64,000 bases of DNA. Origin: Aquabacterium sp. (GTDB lineage Bacteria > Pseudomonadota > Gammaproteobacteria > Burkholderiales > Burkholderiaceae_C). The DNA is taken from NCBI RefSeq assembly GCF_030652515.1, contig NZ_JAUSAR010000123.1:1-64000 (forward strand), in the 5' to 3' direction. The position numbers were made by a program, and so were the translations under genes. Below, piece by piece: positions 26,268 through 34,577 of this stretch. The notes below the pieces were generated by a model, which searched no databases, was not told the DNA's origin, and saw nothing but the letters and a program-made list of their open reading frames with translations. How positions within the stretch are numbered: the first letter of the stretch is position 1; every line of letters begins with the position of its first letter.

Positions 26268-27001
26268 TCGCCCCCCGGCTCAACGAGATCTGGGTCTACC
26301 TGTCGGCCTCGCCCCTGCTGGGCCTGACCCTGACGCTGGTGGCCTACCAGGCCGCCTATTGGCTGCACCGCCGCGCCGGTTTCCACCCGCTGGCCAACCC
26401 GGTGATGCTGGCCGTGGCCATGCTGGTGGCCGTGCTGCTGCTCACAGGGACGCCTTACCAACGCTACTTCGAGGGCGCTCAGTTTGTGCACTTTTTGCTG
26501 GGTCCGGCCACCGTGGCCCTGGCCATCCCGCTGTACGCACAGTGGCCCCGCCTGAAGGCCATGGCCGGGCCGTTGCTGATTGCCCTGGTGACCGGCTCGC
26601 TGACCGCCGCCATGTCGGCCTACACGATTGGCTCGTTGAAGGGCGCCAGCCACGAATCGCTGATGTCCCTGGCACCCAAAAGCGTGATCACCCCGATTGC
26701 GATGGCGGTGGCCGAACGCCTGGGTGGCCTGCCCTCGCTGACCGCCGTGCTGGTGATCGCCACCGGCATCCTGGGGGCGGCCAGCGCGCGTTACCTGTTC
26801 AACTGGCTGCGCATCGAAGACCACGCCGTGCGCGGCTTCGCCATTGGCATCGCCTCGCACGGCATCGGGACCGCGCGGGCCCTGCAGGTCAGCGAGCAGG
26901 CCGGGGCCTTTGCCGCGCTGGCCATGGGCCTGAACGGGCTGCTGACCGCCCTGTCGCTGCCATGGGTCCTGCCCTGGGTAGAGCGCCTGTTGAACCGCTG
27001 A
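26264..27001 (+). CDS. lrgB: CidB/LrgB family membrane protein
   Basis: A 245-residue integral membrane partner of LrgA, read from MIAPRLNEIWVYLSASPLLG, with the ATG overlapping the lrgA stop. Six to seven spans and the LrgB signatures SLAPKSVITPIAMAVAERLGG (split over about 133-152) and GFAIGIASHGIGTARAL are present. It forms the usual two-gene unit with lrgA. Confidence 0.93.
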   Translation: MIAPRLNEIWVYLSASPLLGLTLTLVAYQAAYWLHRRAGFHPLANPVMLAVAMLVAVLLLTGTPYQRYFEGAQFVHFLLGPATVALAIPLYAQWPRLKAMAGPLLIALVTGSLTAAMSAYTIGSLKGASHESLMSLAPKSVITPIAMAVAERLGGLPSLTAVLVIATGILGAASARYLFNWLRIEDHAVRGFAIGIASHGIGTARALQVSEQAGAFAALAMGLNGLLTALSLPWVLPWVERLLNR

Positions 27002-27071
27002 TGGCCCCAAGCCGTGGAAATCCGGGAGAATCGCGGCAGTCTGTCCGCATCAACCGAACCAGAAAACACCC

Positions 27072-27320
27072 ATGAGCGAAGCCCCCCAAACCCCGACCCT
27101 GCCCGACCGCCTGTCCATCGATCCAAGCAGCGCCCACTACAACGCGGCCGTGTTCGAACACGACATCGGCATCCGCTTCAATGAGAAAGAGCGCTTTGAT
27201 GTGGAGGAATACTGCGTCAGCGAAGGCTGGATCAAGGTGCCCGCAGGCAAGAAGGTCGACCGCAAAGGCAAGCCACTGCTGCTCACACTGAAGGGCAAGG
27301 TCGAGGCGTTTTACAAGTGA
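27072..27320 (+). CDS. DUF3297 family protein
   Basis: An 82-residue conserved small protein (PDRLSIDPSSAHYNAAVFEH, then GIRFNEKERFDVEEYCVSEGWIKV split). The family is widespread in proteobacteria; some members are labelled glutathione peroxidase-like without proof. No catalytic motif is seen. It stands alone between lrgB and a convergent NYN gene. A GTGTGA/TCACAC hairpin follows the stop. Confidence 0.88.
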   Translation: MSEAPQTPTLPDRLSIDPSSAHYNAAVFEHDIGIRFNEKERFDVEEYCVSEGWIKVPAGKKVDRKGKPLLLTLKGKVEAFYK

Positions 27321-27345
27321 GCCCCTGTGTGATTTGACCTTAACG

Positions 27346-28836
27346 TCACACCTCAGGGACGGCACTCAAGACCCAGCTCAAGAGCGCCTCGCGGTCGGCC
27401 TCCACCAGGCTCATGCCTTCGCGCTCGCAGGCCGCCAGGGCCACGCCACAAGTGGTGGCCACCAGATCATCAAAGGATGAGCCCGCCGTGGCCGGGTCAA
27501 AGCCATTGAACAGCAAGGCGCGCAGCAAGGCGTTGATGTCGGCCCGGGCCATGGGCACGCTGCGGTCCAGGCAGATGTCGCGCACGCGTTTGCTGGTGGC
27601 GGCCAGCGCATAAGGGCCTTCGGCCAAGGCCTGCGACAGCGCCTCCAGGAAGGCACGGTATTGATAGCCCGACATCGATGGGAAATTGGCCACCTGCAGG
27701 ATGGGCGCGACCCGGGGCCAGCGCTGGTCTTGTCCGGGCTGGTCATTCGCCGTGGCAGCAGACTGCGAGATGAAATCCAGCGAATGCCGATCCGGGTCAA
27801 AGGCATAGCCCCCCAGATGCGACCACGATATCTGCACACCGGCCGGGTGCACCGTGTCCAGCAACTTCTTGAACGTGCCGCAGCCGTTCCAGTCGGCATC
27901 GATGCCGGGGCAGCTTTGCCGAACCTGGTGCGCCAGGCGCGCCACGGCCACTGGCCTGGCCGAGGCCGCCACTTCGTCGATCAGGATCTTTTCAAGCTGC
28001 TGGCGGATGTCCAGCGCGGGCTTGGGTTTGGGTGCCTCGACCGGATCGGCCTTCAGGCGGCGCGGGTCCAGCAGCCAGTTGTTCTCGCGGTCGATGCGCA
28101 AGGGGCTGAGCTTGATCTCTCGCAACAGCGCGGTGAAGGTGCCGCGGCCGGCCCAGTTGCTGATGGCCAGGCCCGGCACCTGCGTGGCCAGGATCTTGGT
28201 CAGCGCGGGCAACATCACCGGGGCCGAGGCCTTGTCCACCGTCTCCCAGGTCAGGGCCTCGGCTTGCGCGAGCATGCCTTCAAAGTCGGGGGCAGGTTCA
28301 CCGGTGGGTTCGTCATCGCCAAAGCCCAGCGCGTCGCTGATGAAAGCCTCGGGGTCGATGATCAGGTCGGACGACGCATCGTAGGACGCCGACGTGGCGC
28401 CTGCGGCAAAGATCGTGGTGCGGCGGTCATCACGGCGCAGCTTGCGCAAGACCGGGGTGAAGTCGGCATCGGCCGAGAACACGATGAACTCGTCGTAGCG
28501 GGTGTCGCTTTGCAAGACGTCCACGATGTCGAGCACCATGTGGATGTCGGTGCTGGTTTTGCCCGCGGCGGTCATGGGCGGGCAATCCACGATCTCGAAA
28601 CCAGCCTTGCTGAAGCCAAAACGAAAGCGCTGGTACATCACGGGGTTGAGGTAGCAGCGGCGCACCAGGATGCGCCGCTTGACGGCGGCCTCCGGATCAA
28701 GGGGCATGCGCAAGCGTGTGGTGATCCAGTCCATCCAGCGCATGGGGTCGCTGGCGAAGCGCTCGGCATAAGCCACGTCCAGGCGCCGCAAACCGGAGTA
28801 CACATTGTCGAAGTCGACGAAAAGGGCAGATTTCAT
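27346..28836 (-). CDS. NYN-domain protein with two LOTUS-like domains
   Basis: A 496-residue protein read from MKSALFVDFDNVYSGL, where the NYN fold starts; the upstream extension is non-homologous. NYN domain about 1-165 with DFDNV, a CPPMTAAGKTSTDIHMVLD segment and VFSADADFTPVLRKLRRDD, giving the acidic pocket of a PIN-like RNase. Two segments (about 215-285 and 300-370; WAGRGTFTALLREI and WNGCGTFKKLLDTV) look like tandem OST-HTH/LOTUS modules. The last 110 residues are helical and unrecognised. It is the second NYN protein in 8 kb, but the two are only distantly alike. Confidence 0.8.
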   Translation of the reverse strand: MKSALFVDFDNVYSGLRRLDVAYAERFASDPMRWMDWITTRLRMPLDPEAAVKRRILVRRCYLNPVMYQRFRFGFSKAGFEIVDCPPMTAAGKTSTDIHMVLDIVDVLQSDTRYDEFIVFSADADFTPVLRKLRRDDRRTTIFAAGATSASYDASSDLIIDPEAFISDALGFGDDEPTGEPAPDFEGMLAQAEALTWETVDKASAPVMLPALTKILATQVPGLAISNWAGRGTFTALLREIKLSPLRIDRENNWLLDPRRLKADPVEAPKPKPALDIRQQLEKILIDEVAASARPVAVARLAHQVRQSCPGIDADWNGCGTFKKLLDTVHPAGVQISWSHLGGYAFDPDRHSLDFISQSAATANDQPGQDQRWPRVAPILQVANFPSMSGYQYRAFLEALSQALAEGPYALAATSKRVRDICLDRSVPMARADINALLRALLFNGFDPATAGSSFDDLVATTCGVALAACEREGMSLVEADREALLSWVLSAVPEV

Positions 28837-28964
28837 GGAGAGGCGAGAGCGGGTCAATCCGCAGCATACCGTCACAACGCCGTCACACGAAGCACGCAAG
28901 CTGCCGGACTTCACTGTCTGCGGCGCCGGCCTTGGCACGCTCGTTCAACTCGGAGTAGTACAAG

Positions 28965-29654
28965 ATGACATCGTTCAAGAAAACCATGCTGGCCTCGGTG
29001 GCCTTGGCACTGACGCTGGGCACCAGCCTGGCTCAGGCCGCCGTCAAGATCACGGAAGTGGCACCTTGGGGCAGCAGTGGCAACAACCCCGCCATCCCCT
29101 ATGCCACCGACTGGTTCGAGCTGACCAACACCGGCGCCTCGGCCCTGAACATCACTGGCTGGAAGATGGACGACAGCTCCAATGGCAGCGCAAAGGTGGC
29201 CTTGGTGGGCATCACCACCATCGCAGCCGGCGAGTCGGTGATCTTCACCGAAAACGCCGCCTCGGCCAGCTTCCTGAGCACCTGGTTTGGCAGCTCGATT
29301 CCCGGCGGCCTGCAGATCGGCACCTACACCGGCGCTGGCGTGGGCTTGAGCCAATCGGGCGATGCGGTCAATGTGTTTGACGCCAGCGGCGCCTTGCAGG
29401 CCAAGGTCAGCTTTGGCGCCTCGGACAGCACCTCGCCTTACCAAACCTTCGACAACGCGGCTGGCCTGAACAACGCCGTCATCTCGCAACTGAGCGTCGT
29501 GGGTGTCAATGGCGCTTTTGCCGCAGCCAACCACTCGATCGAGATCGGTTCGCCCGGCACGATCACGGCGGTGCCTGAACCCGAAAGCTACGTCCTGGCG
29601 CTGGCCGCGCTGGGCCTGTTCGGCATCATCGCACGCAAGCGCCAACAACGCTGA
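28965..29654 (+). CDS. PEP-CTERM protein with lamin-tail-like domain
   Basis: A 229-residue exported protein. Signal peptide about 1-25 (LTLGTSLAQA cleavage). A lamin-tail (LTD)-like beta domain follows (about 26-150): ITEVAPWG, DWFELTNTGASALNITGWKM, IAAGESVIF. The end is a PEP-CTERM sorting signal: VPEPESYVLALAALGLFGII plus ARKRQQR. Such proteins are handled by exosortase/EpsH systems and linked to exopolysaccharide. No exosortase is in this window. The next PEP-CTERM gene starts 21 bases on. Confidence 0.88.
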   Translation: MTSFKKTMLASVALALTLGTSLAQAAVKITEVAPWGSSGNNPAIPYATDWFELTNTGASALNITGWKMDDSSNGSAKVALVGITTIAAGESVIFTENAASASFLSTWFGSSIPGGLQIGTYTGAGVGLSQSGDAVNVFDASGALQAKVSFGASDSTSPYQTFDNAAGLNNAVISQLSVVGVNGAFAAANHSIEIGSPGTITAVPEPESYVLALAALGLFGIIARKRQQR

Positions 29655-29675
29655 TCGAGCGGCAAGGCATTCACC

Positions 29676-30671
29676 ATGAACATCCAACAACTGACCCTCG
29701 CCCTGGCAGCTTCAGCCGCCTGCTTCTGCGCACAAGCGGCCAACTCCATCAACTTGAGCAACTACCAGGTGACGGGCACCTATGGGCTCAGCACACTGGG
29801 CAACACCAGCACCGGCGTGTCGGGCCTGGAGGCCTCGGCCGTCACGTATGCGCGTGATCGCGGCACCCTGTTTTACGTGGGCGATGAAGGCACCGGCGTG
29901 GTCGAGATCTCGCTCACGGGCCAGACCCTCGGCACCATGGCCTTCAACTGGGCCAACACCGGCAGCAGCAAGCACGACACCGAAGGCTTGGCCTACCTGG
30001 GCAATGGCGTGCTGGTGGTGACCGAAGAGCGCCTGTACGACGCCTACCGCTTCAACTATGTGGCCGGTGGTAGCGCCAACCTGGCCAGCAGCTCGGTGTC
30101 CATCAGCAACGCCACGGTCGGCAACGAAGGCCTGGAAGGTATCAGCCACGACCCGCGCAACGGCAGCTTCGTGATGGTCAAGCAGGACGCGCCACAGGAC
30201 CTCCGTTCGGGCTCGCTCAGCTTTGCCGCCAACCTGGGTGGCGTGGCCACGACATCGACCCTGTTCAACCCCACGCTGATGGGCTTGTCCACCTTGTCTG
30301 ACATCCAGACACTGTCCCCGGTGGACGCGCTCGCGGGCACCGCGGCGGCCGACAACCTGCTGATCCTGAGCCTGGGCTCGCGCCAACTGATCGAGGTGAA
30401 CCGCCTGGGCCAGACCTTGAGCACCTTCGACTTGTCGAACATCCTGCCCAACAACGGCATCGAGGGTGTGACGGTGGATGAGCACGGCACCATCTACCTG
30501 GTCGCCGAGCAGATCCAGGACGGCTCGGGCCCCGCGAACCCCATGTCGCAGCTGATCGTGTTGTCGGCGACGCCGGTGCCCGAGCCCGAATCATGGGCGA
30601 TGGCGTTGACGGGCTTTGGCTTGCTGGGTTGGCTGGCCCGTCGCAAGAAGCGGCCCTTGTTGAAGGGCTGA
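29676..30671 (+). CDS. PEP-CTERM protein with SdiA-regulated-like beta-propeller
   Basis: A 331-residue exported protein with signal peptide about 1-22 and a C-terminal PEP-CTERM tail (PVPEPESWAMALTGFGLLGW, then LARRKKR). The body (about 45-290) matches the SdiA-regulated family: GLEASAVTYARDRGTLFYVGDE, TEGLAYLGNGVLVVTEER, EGVTVDEHGTIYLVAEQ, repeated propeller-like blades. It likely shares a transcript with the lamin-tail protein. A GGGCACGGC/GCCGTGCCC hairpin follows. Confidence 0.88.
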   Translation: MNIQQLTLALAASAACFCAQAANSINLSNYQVTGTYGLSTLGNTSTGVSGLEASAVTYARDRGTLFYVGDEGTGVVEISLTGQTLGTMAFNWANTGSSKHDTEGLAYLGNGVLVVTEERLYDAYRFNYVAGGSANLASSSVSISNATVGNEGLEGISHDPRNGSFVMVKQDAPQDLRSGSLSFAANLGGVATTSTLFNPTLMGLSTLSDIQTLSPVDALAGTAAADNLLILSLGSRQLIEVNRLGQTLSTFDLSNILPNNGIEGVTVDEHGTIYLVAEQIQDGSGPANPMSQLIVLSATPVPEPESWAMALTGFGLLGWLARRKKRPLLKG

Positions 30672-30681
30672 TGAGAAAGAA

Positions 30682-30711
30682 GGGCACGGCTGCATCCAGT
30701 TTGCCGTGCCC
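30682..30711 (+). terminator. GC-rich hairpin after the PEP-CTERM pair
   Basis: Nine-base-pair perfect stem with a 12-base loop, 10 bases after the stop codon. There is no U-run, so termination would be weak or Rho-assisted. Confidence 0.45.
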
Positions 30712-30756
30712 GGCGTATGAGTTTCCTGTCTGTTTCCACAACTTCAGGAGTTACTC

Positions 30757-31311
30757 ATGAAAACACGCATCACTTCTTCCCTGTTGGTATCCATGGCCCT
30801 CGCGACCGGCAATGTCTGGGCACAAAGCACGGTCATGGTCGGTGGCCAGTCCATGCTGCCCAGCAAGGACATCATTGACAACGCCGTGAACTCGGCCGAC
30901 CACACCACGCTGGTGGCCGCAGTCAAGGCAGCAGGCTTGGTCGACACCCTCAAGGGCAAGGGCCCTTTCACGGTCTTCGCCCCCACCAACGCAGCTTTCG
31001 CGGTCCTGCCCGCCGGCACCGTAGACAGCCTGCTCAAGCCCGAGAACAAAGCCACCCTCACCAAGGTGTTGACCTACCACGTGGTGCCTGGCAAGTACGA
31101 CATGAAGGCTTTGAGCGCCGCCATCAAGATGGGCGGCGGCACGGCCGAGTTGAAGACCGCCAGCGGCGGCAAACTCTGGTTCATGCACAACGGCCCCAGC
31201 AACATCCAAATCAAGGATGAAGGCGGCCACATGGCCAACATCAGCGTCTACGATGTGTACCAGAGCAACGGGGTGATCAATGTGGTGGACACGGTGTTGA
31301 TGCCCAAGTGA
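30757..31311 (+). CDS. Secreted fasciclin-domain protein
   Basis: A 184-residue protein with a signal peptide (about 1-22) and one fasciclin (FAS1) domain (about 45-183). Seen: LVAAVKAAGLVDTLKGKGPF, TVFAPTNAAFAVLP, the VLTYHVVPGKYD (H2) motif and a final NGVINVVDTVLMPK. FAS1 proteins are adhesive or surface-associated; bacterial members occur in biofilm and symbiosis settings. AGGAG precedes the start. Its place next to two PEP-CTERM genes suggests an envelope or matrix cluster. Confidence 0.93.
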   Translation: MKTRITSSLLVSMALATGNVWAQSTVMVGGQSMLPSKDIIDNAVNSADHTTLVAAVKAAGLVDTLKGKGPFTVFAPTNAAFAVLPAGTVDSLLKPENKATLTKVLTYHVVPGKYDMKALSAAIKMGGGTAELKTASGGKLWFMHNGPSNIQIKDEGGHMANISVYDVYQSNGVINVVDTVLMPK

Positions 31312-31366
31312 GTCAAGGGCGGCGCCATCGCGCGCCAGGCCAGGGACTCAAGGGATAAGGCATGGC

Positions 31367-32014
31367 TCACCACAGAGAAGGCATGTGCCAATTGGTGGGC
31401 CAGGTCATCGCCAGCAACACTGCGATGTTCACCACGACCGTGAACCAATAAATCTCTTGAAAGCTGGCTTTGGCCGATTTGTGCCGCAGCACCTGTTGCG
31501 CCATGCGGGCGGCGGGCCACCCGCCCAACAGGCTCAGCACATGAAGCGAATTTTCAGACGTGCGCCACGCGCCCTTTTGCGCCGCGTACTTGTCCCGCCA
31601 GTAGAACCAGAAAGTCAGGGCATTGACCACTGGCCCGGCCAATAAAATCGGCACGGGTAGACGCCGCATGTAGACGGCCCAGATGAGCAAAGCGACACAG
31701 GCCATGGCCAGCAGCAACACCAAAGGCATCATCGGGTCACGCCTGCCAGGCTGTAGTGACCGGCGAACAGGTGCAGACCTTCTCGCTGGCGTTGAAGGCC
31801 CCTTCCGAGCGCCCACACCCTGCACCGCCATCGCACGGGGACCTTTGCCGCCCACATGGATCTCTTCATAAGAAACTACCAGGCCTTCGCTTGGCACGCC
31901 AGGCCCACGAAAATCGCGGATGTGGAAGAACACATCCGCCGTGGTATCGGAACTGCGGATGAAACCGAAGCCCCGGTCCGCCTCCCAACGGACCACCTTG
32001 CCTTGCTTGTGCAT
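31367..32014 (-). CDS. Cold-shock domain/DUF1294 membrane protein
   Basis: A 215-residue two-part protein. The N-terminal cold-shock domain (about 1-70) has GKVVRWEADRGFGFIRSSD and DVFFHIRDF, the RNP1 and RNP2 nucleic-acid motifs. After a basic linker, the C-terminal half (about 95-215) is DUF1294 with three to four membrane spans and the conserved FWFYWRDKYAAQKGAWRTSE and LLGGWPAARMAQQVLRHK stretches. This tethers a nucleic-acid-binding domain to the membrane. It lies 19 bases after glnS on the same strand. Confidence 0.9.
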   Translation of the reverse strand: MHKQGKVVRWEADRGFGFIRSSDTTADVFFHIRDFRGPGVPSEGLVVSYEEIHVGGKGPRAMAVQGVGARKGPSTPARRSAPVRRSLQPGRRDPMMPLVLLLAMACVALLIWAVYMRRLPVPILLAGPVVNALTFWFYWRDKYAAQKGAWRTSENSLHVLSLLGGWPAARMAQQVLRHKSAKASFQEIYWFTVVVNIAVLLAMTWPTNWHMPSLW

Positions 32015-32033
32015 CAGCCCTGGTCTTCCTCGC

Positions 32034-33842
32034 TCACTTGGCCCAGCTGTCCTTCAAGCCCGTGACCCGGTTGAACACCGGCTTGCCTGCAGCATGGTCC
32101 TTCCGATCGGCCACAAAGTAGCCATGCCGCTCGAACTGGAACTTCTGGTCGGCCACCGCCGCCGCCAATGAAGGCTCCACAAAAGCCGTGACCACTTTCT
32201 TGCTGTCCGGGTTCAGGCTGGCCAAAAAGTCCTTGCCACCGGCATCGGGCTGCGCCTCGGTGAAAAGTCGGTCGTACAGGCGCACCTCGGCTGCCACGCC
32301 TTCGTGCACGCTCACCCAGGTGATCACGCCCTTGACCTTGACGCTGTCGGCGCCCGGCGTGCCACTCTTGGTGTCGGGCACGACCACGGCCTGCACCTCC
32401 ACCACGCGGCCATCGGCATCTTTGGTGCAACCCGTGCATTCGATGACGTAGCCCGCCTTCAGGCGCGCCTTGTTGCCCGGGAACAGGCGGCGGTAGCCCT
32501 TGGGCGGCACTTCTTCAAAGTCTTCACGTTCGATCCACACCTCGCGGCCCAGCGTGAACTGGCGCGGTGCGGGCTCGGGTGTGCCTTCGGGCGGGTGCGG
32601 CAAAGCCGGGGCCGTGCAGGGCTCGCGGTGACCAGCGCCCATGATCTCGTCCCAGTTGGTGAGCACCAGCTTGACGGGATCCAGCACGGCCATGCCCCGG
32701 TGGGCCTTGTTCTCCAGGTCTTCGCGCAGGGCGATGTCCAGGGTGCTGTAGTCGATCCAGCTGTCGGCCTTGGTCACGCCAATGCGTTCGCAGAACAGCT
32801 GGATGGCTTCGGGCGTGTAGCCACGGCGGCGCAGGCCCACGATGGTGGGCATGCGCGGGTCGTCCCAGCCCTCCACCGTGCCCTCGTCCACCAACTGCTT
32901 GAGCTTGCGCTTGCTGGTGATGACGTAGGTGAGGTTCAGGCGGGCGAACTCGTATTGCTTGGGCGTGGGTTGCTGCAGCAGGCCCAGTTCAGCCAGGCGG
33001 TCCAGCAGCCAATCGTAGAAGGGGCGCTGGTCTTCAAACTCCAGCGTGCAGATCGAATGCGTGATCTGCTCCAGCGCGTCTTCGATCGGGTGCGCGAAGG
33101 TGTACATCGGGTAGATGCACCATTTTTCGCCCGTGTTGTGGTGGGTGGCGCGGCGGATGCGGTAGATGGCCGGGTCGCGCAGGTTGATGTTGGGCGCGGC
33201 CATGTCGATCTGGGCGCGCAGCACCATGCTGCCGTCGGCGTGCTGGCCATCGCGCATTTCGCGGAAGCGGGCCAGGTTCTGCTCAGGCGTGCGCGAGCGG
33301 AATGGGCTGTCCTTGCCCGGCGTGGTGAAGTCACCGCGGTTGGCGCGCATCTCTTCGGGCGTTTGCTCGTCCACGTAGGCCAGGCCGGCGCCGATCAGGG
33401 CTTCGGCCGCGCGGTACATGAAGTCGAAGTAGTTGCTGGCGTAGTACAGGTGATCCTGTGGGGCGCTGTTGAAGTTGGATTGCCAGCCAAAGCCCAGCCA
33501 TTTCACCGAATCCAGGATGCTGTCGACGTATTCCTGTTCTTCTTTTTCAGGGTTGGTGTCGTCAAAGCGCATGTGGCAGACGCCGCCGTAGTCGCGCGCC
33601 AGGCCGAAGTTCAGGCAGATGCTCTTGGCGTGGCCCACGTGCAGGTAGCCGTTGGGCTCGGGCGGGAAACGGGTGCGGATCTTGGCGGGGTCAGGCTGGC
33701 CGGCCTGCTGGTGGGCTGCATCGCCGGGCGTGCCTGCCCAGTGGCGGCTGGCATAAGTGCCCTGCTCCAGATCGCGGTCAATGATGCCGCGCAGGAAGTT
33801 GCTGGGTTTGTGAGGGGTCGAATCATCAAGGGGAGCGTTCAT
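32034..33842 (-). CDS. glnS: Glutaminyl-tRNA synthetase
   Basis: Charges tRNA-Gln with glutamine. It has 602 residues, slightly longer than the E. coli enzyme. Class I signatures: FPPEPNGYLHVGHAKSI (HIGH, about 60) and VITSKRKLKQLV (KMSKS equivalent, about 310). The C-terminal anticodon-binding beta-barrels are complete. A gene encoding this enzyme means direct charging rather than only the GatCAB route. Downstream of a MarR-type gene (17-base gap) and upstream of the cold-shock/DUF1294 gene. Confidence 0.98.
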   Translation of the reverse strand: MNAPLDDSTPHKPSNFLRGIIDRDLEQGTYASRHWAGTPGDAAHQQAGQPDPAKIRTRFPPEPNGYLHVGHAKSICLNFGLARDYGGVCHMRFDDTNPEKEEQEYVDSILDSVKWLGFGWQSNFNSAPQDHLYYASNYFDFMYRAAEALIGAGLAYVDEQTPEEMRANRGDFTTPGKDSPFRSRTPEQNLARFREMRDGQHADGSMVLRAQIDMAAPNINLRDPAIYRIRRATHHNTGEKWCIYPMYTFAHPIEDALEQITHSICTLEFEDQRPFYDWLLDRLAELGLLQQPTPKQYEFARLNLTYVITSKRKLKQLVDEGTVEGWDDPRMPTIVGLRRRGYTPEAIQLFCERIGVTKADSWIDYSTLDIALREDLENKAHRGMAVLDPVKLVLTNWDEIMGAGHREPCTAPALPHPPEGTPEPAPRQFTLGREVWIEREDFEEVPPKGYRRLFPGNKARLKAGYVIECTGCTKDADGRVVEVQAVVVPDTKSGTPGADSVKVKGVITWVSVHEGVAAEVRLYDRLFTEAQPDAGGKDFLASLNPDSKKVVTAFVEPSLAAAVADQKFQFERHGYFVADRKDHAAGKPVFNRVTGLKDSWAK

Positions 33843-33859
33843 CCCCCGATTCTATTCAC

Positions 33860-34342
33860 TCACCGGTTCGGGTTGGCCAACTGCTGGAGCATGGCCAGCA
33901 ATTGCTCGGAACCGGCCGAGCCCAATGGCCGCGCGGCCAATTGGTCCTGCTGAACCACGGCCTGGGTGATGGCGACCAGGTCGGTCTGCCCCTTGGCGGT
34001 CAGGGCCAGGCCAAAGGCGCGGCGGTCTTCGGGCACGTCCAGGCGCTCAACGTAACCCAGGTCTTCCAGCGCATCGACCAGCATCACGGCGCCGGAGCGG
34101 GCAATGCCCAGCACTTTGGCCAATTGGGTGAGCTTGAGGCCGGGGTTGCGCGAAACGATGACGAGCGCCGAAAACCGGGGCGGGGTGATGTTCCAGGGGG
34201 CCAGAGACTGGATGAACAGGTCGTTCAGGGCCAGTTGCGCACGCCGAACACCGTAGCCCACCAGGGAGTCCAGCACGCCGTAGTCGATGCCCGGCACATG
34301 GGGATTGAAAAGCGCATCAGTGGAGACTTCGTTCTTGTTCAT
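33860..34342 (-). CDS. MarR family transcriptional regulator
   Basis: A 160-residue winged-helix regulator from MNKNEVSTDALFNPH. DNA-binding part about 60-125: ITPPRFSALVIVSRNPGL, LTQLAKVLGIARSGAVMLVD, and the wing VERLDVPEDRRAFGLALTAKG with the DxR motif. The ligand is unknown. It lies directly upstream of glnS; the TTTCAAACACC direct repeats at 34396 and 34441 in the leader region are possible binding sites. Confidence 0.92.
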   Translation of the reverse strand: MNKNEVSTDALFNPHVPGIDYGVLDSLVGYGVRRAQLALNDLFIQSLAPWNITPPRFSALVIVSRNPGLKLTQLAKVLGIARSGAVMLVDALEDLGYVERLDVPEDRRAFGLALTAKGQTDLVAITQAVVQQDQLAARPLGSAGSEQLLAMLQQLANPNR

Positions 34343-34395
34343 GGGGGGCCTGGTGACGTGTGCGGCGGATTCTAGTCGCTGCACAGAATCGCCAT

Positions 34396-34451
34396 TTTCA
34401 AACACCATTCATACAAACACTTAGAGAGAAATTAATCATGTTTCAAACACC
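34396..34451. promoter_or_regulatory. Direct repeats TTTCAAACACC
   Basis: Two exact 11-base copies (34396-34406 and 34441-34451), 45 bases apart, between the divergent MarR and hypothetical genes. The second leads into a C5/G5 hairpin. Possibly regulator sites; nothing else was seen in 34343-34577. Confidence 0.3.
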
Positions 34452-34577
34452 CCCCCTCAAGCAAGGGGGTGACCGGCGAAGACAAGGGTTCGCCCTCGAA
34501 GGCGATCCACAGCGCACTTCGAGAATAGGCCGAGACGCGAAATACATCACACAAAGTTGCCCGAGACCGGCCCCCCC

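Noticed and set aside
28933-28947. Sigma-54 promoter before the PEP-CTERM pair
   Set aside because: TGGCACG is present but the -12 element is TTCA, not TTGC, and no comparable site precedes the other PEP-CTERM genes.
32304-33953. 549-codon forward frame opposite glnS
   Set aside because: Pure mirror frame of a conserved synthetase; low-complexity Val/Gly/His/Ala composition and no homology signal. Similar frames opposite the hybrid kinase (39434-41359) and NYN gene (27661-28968) were dropped for the same reason.
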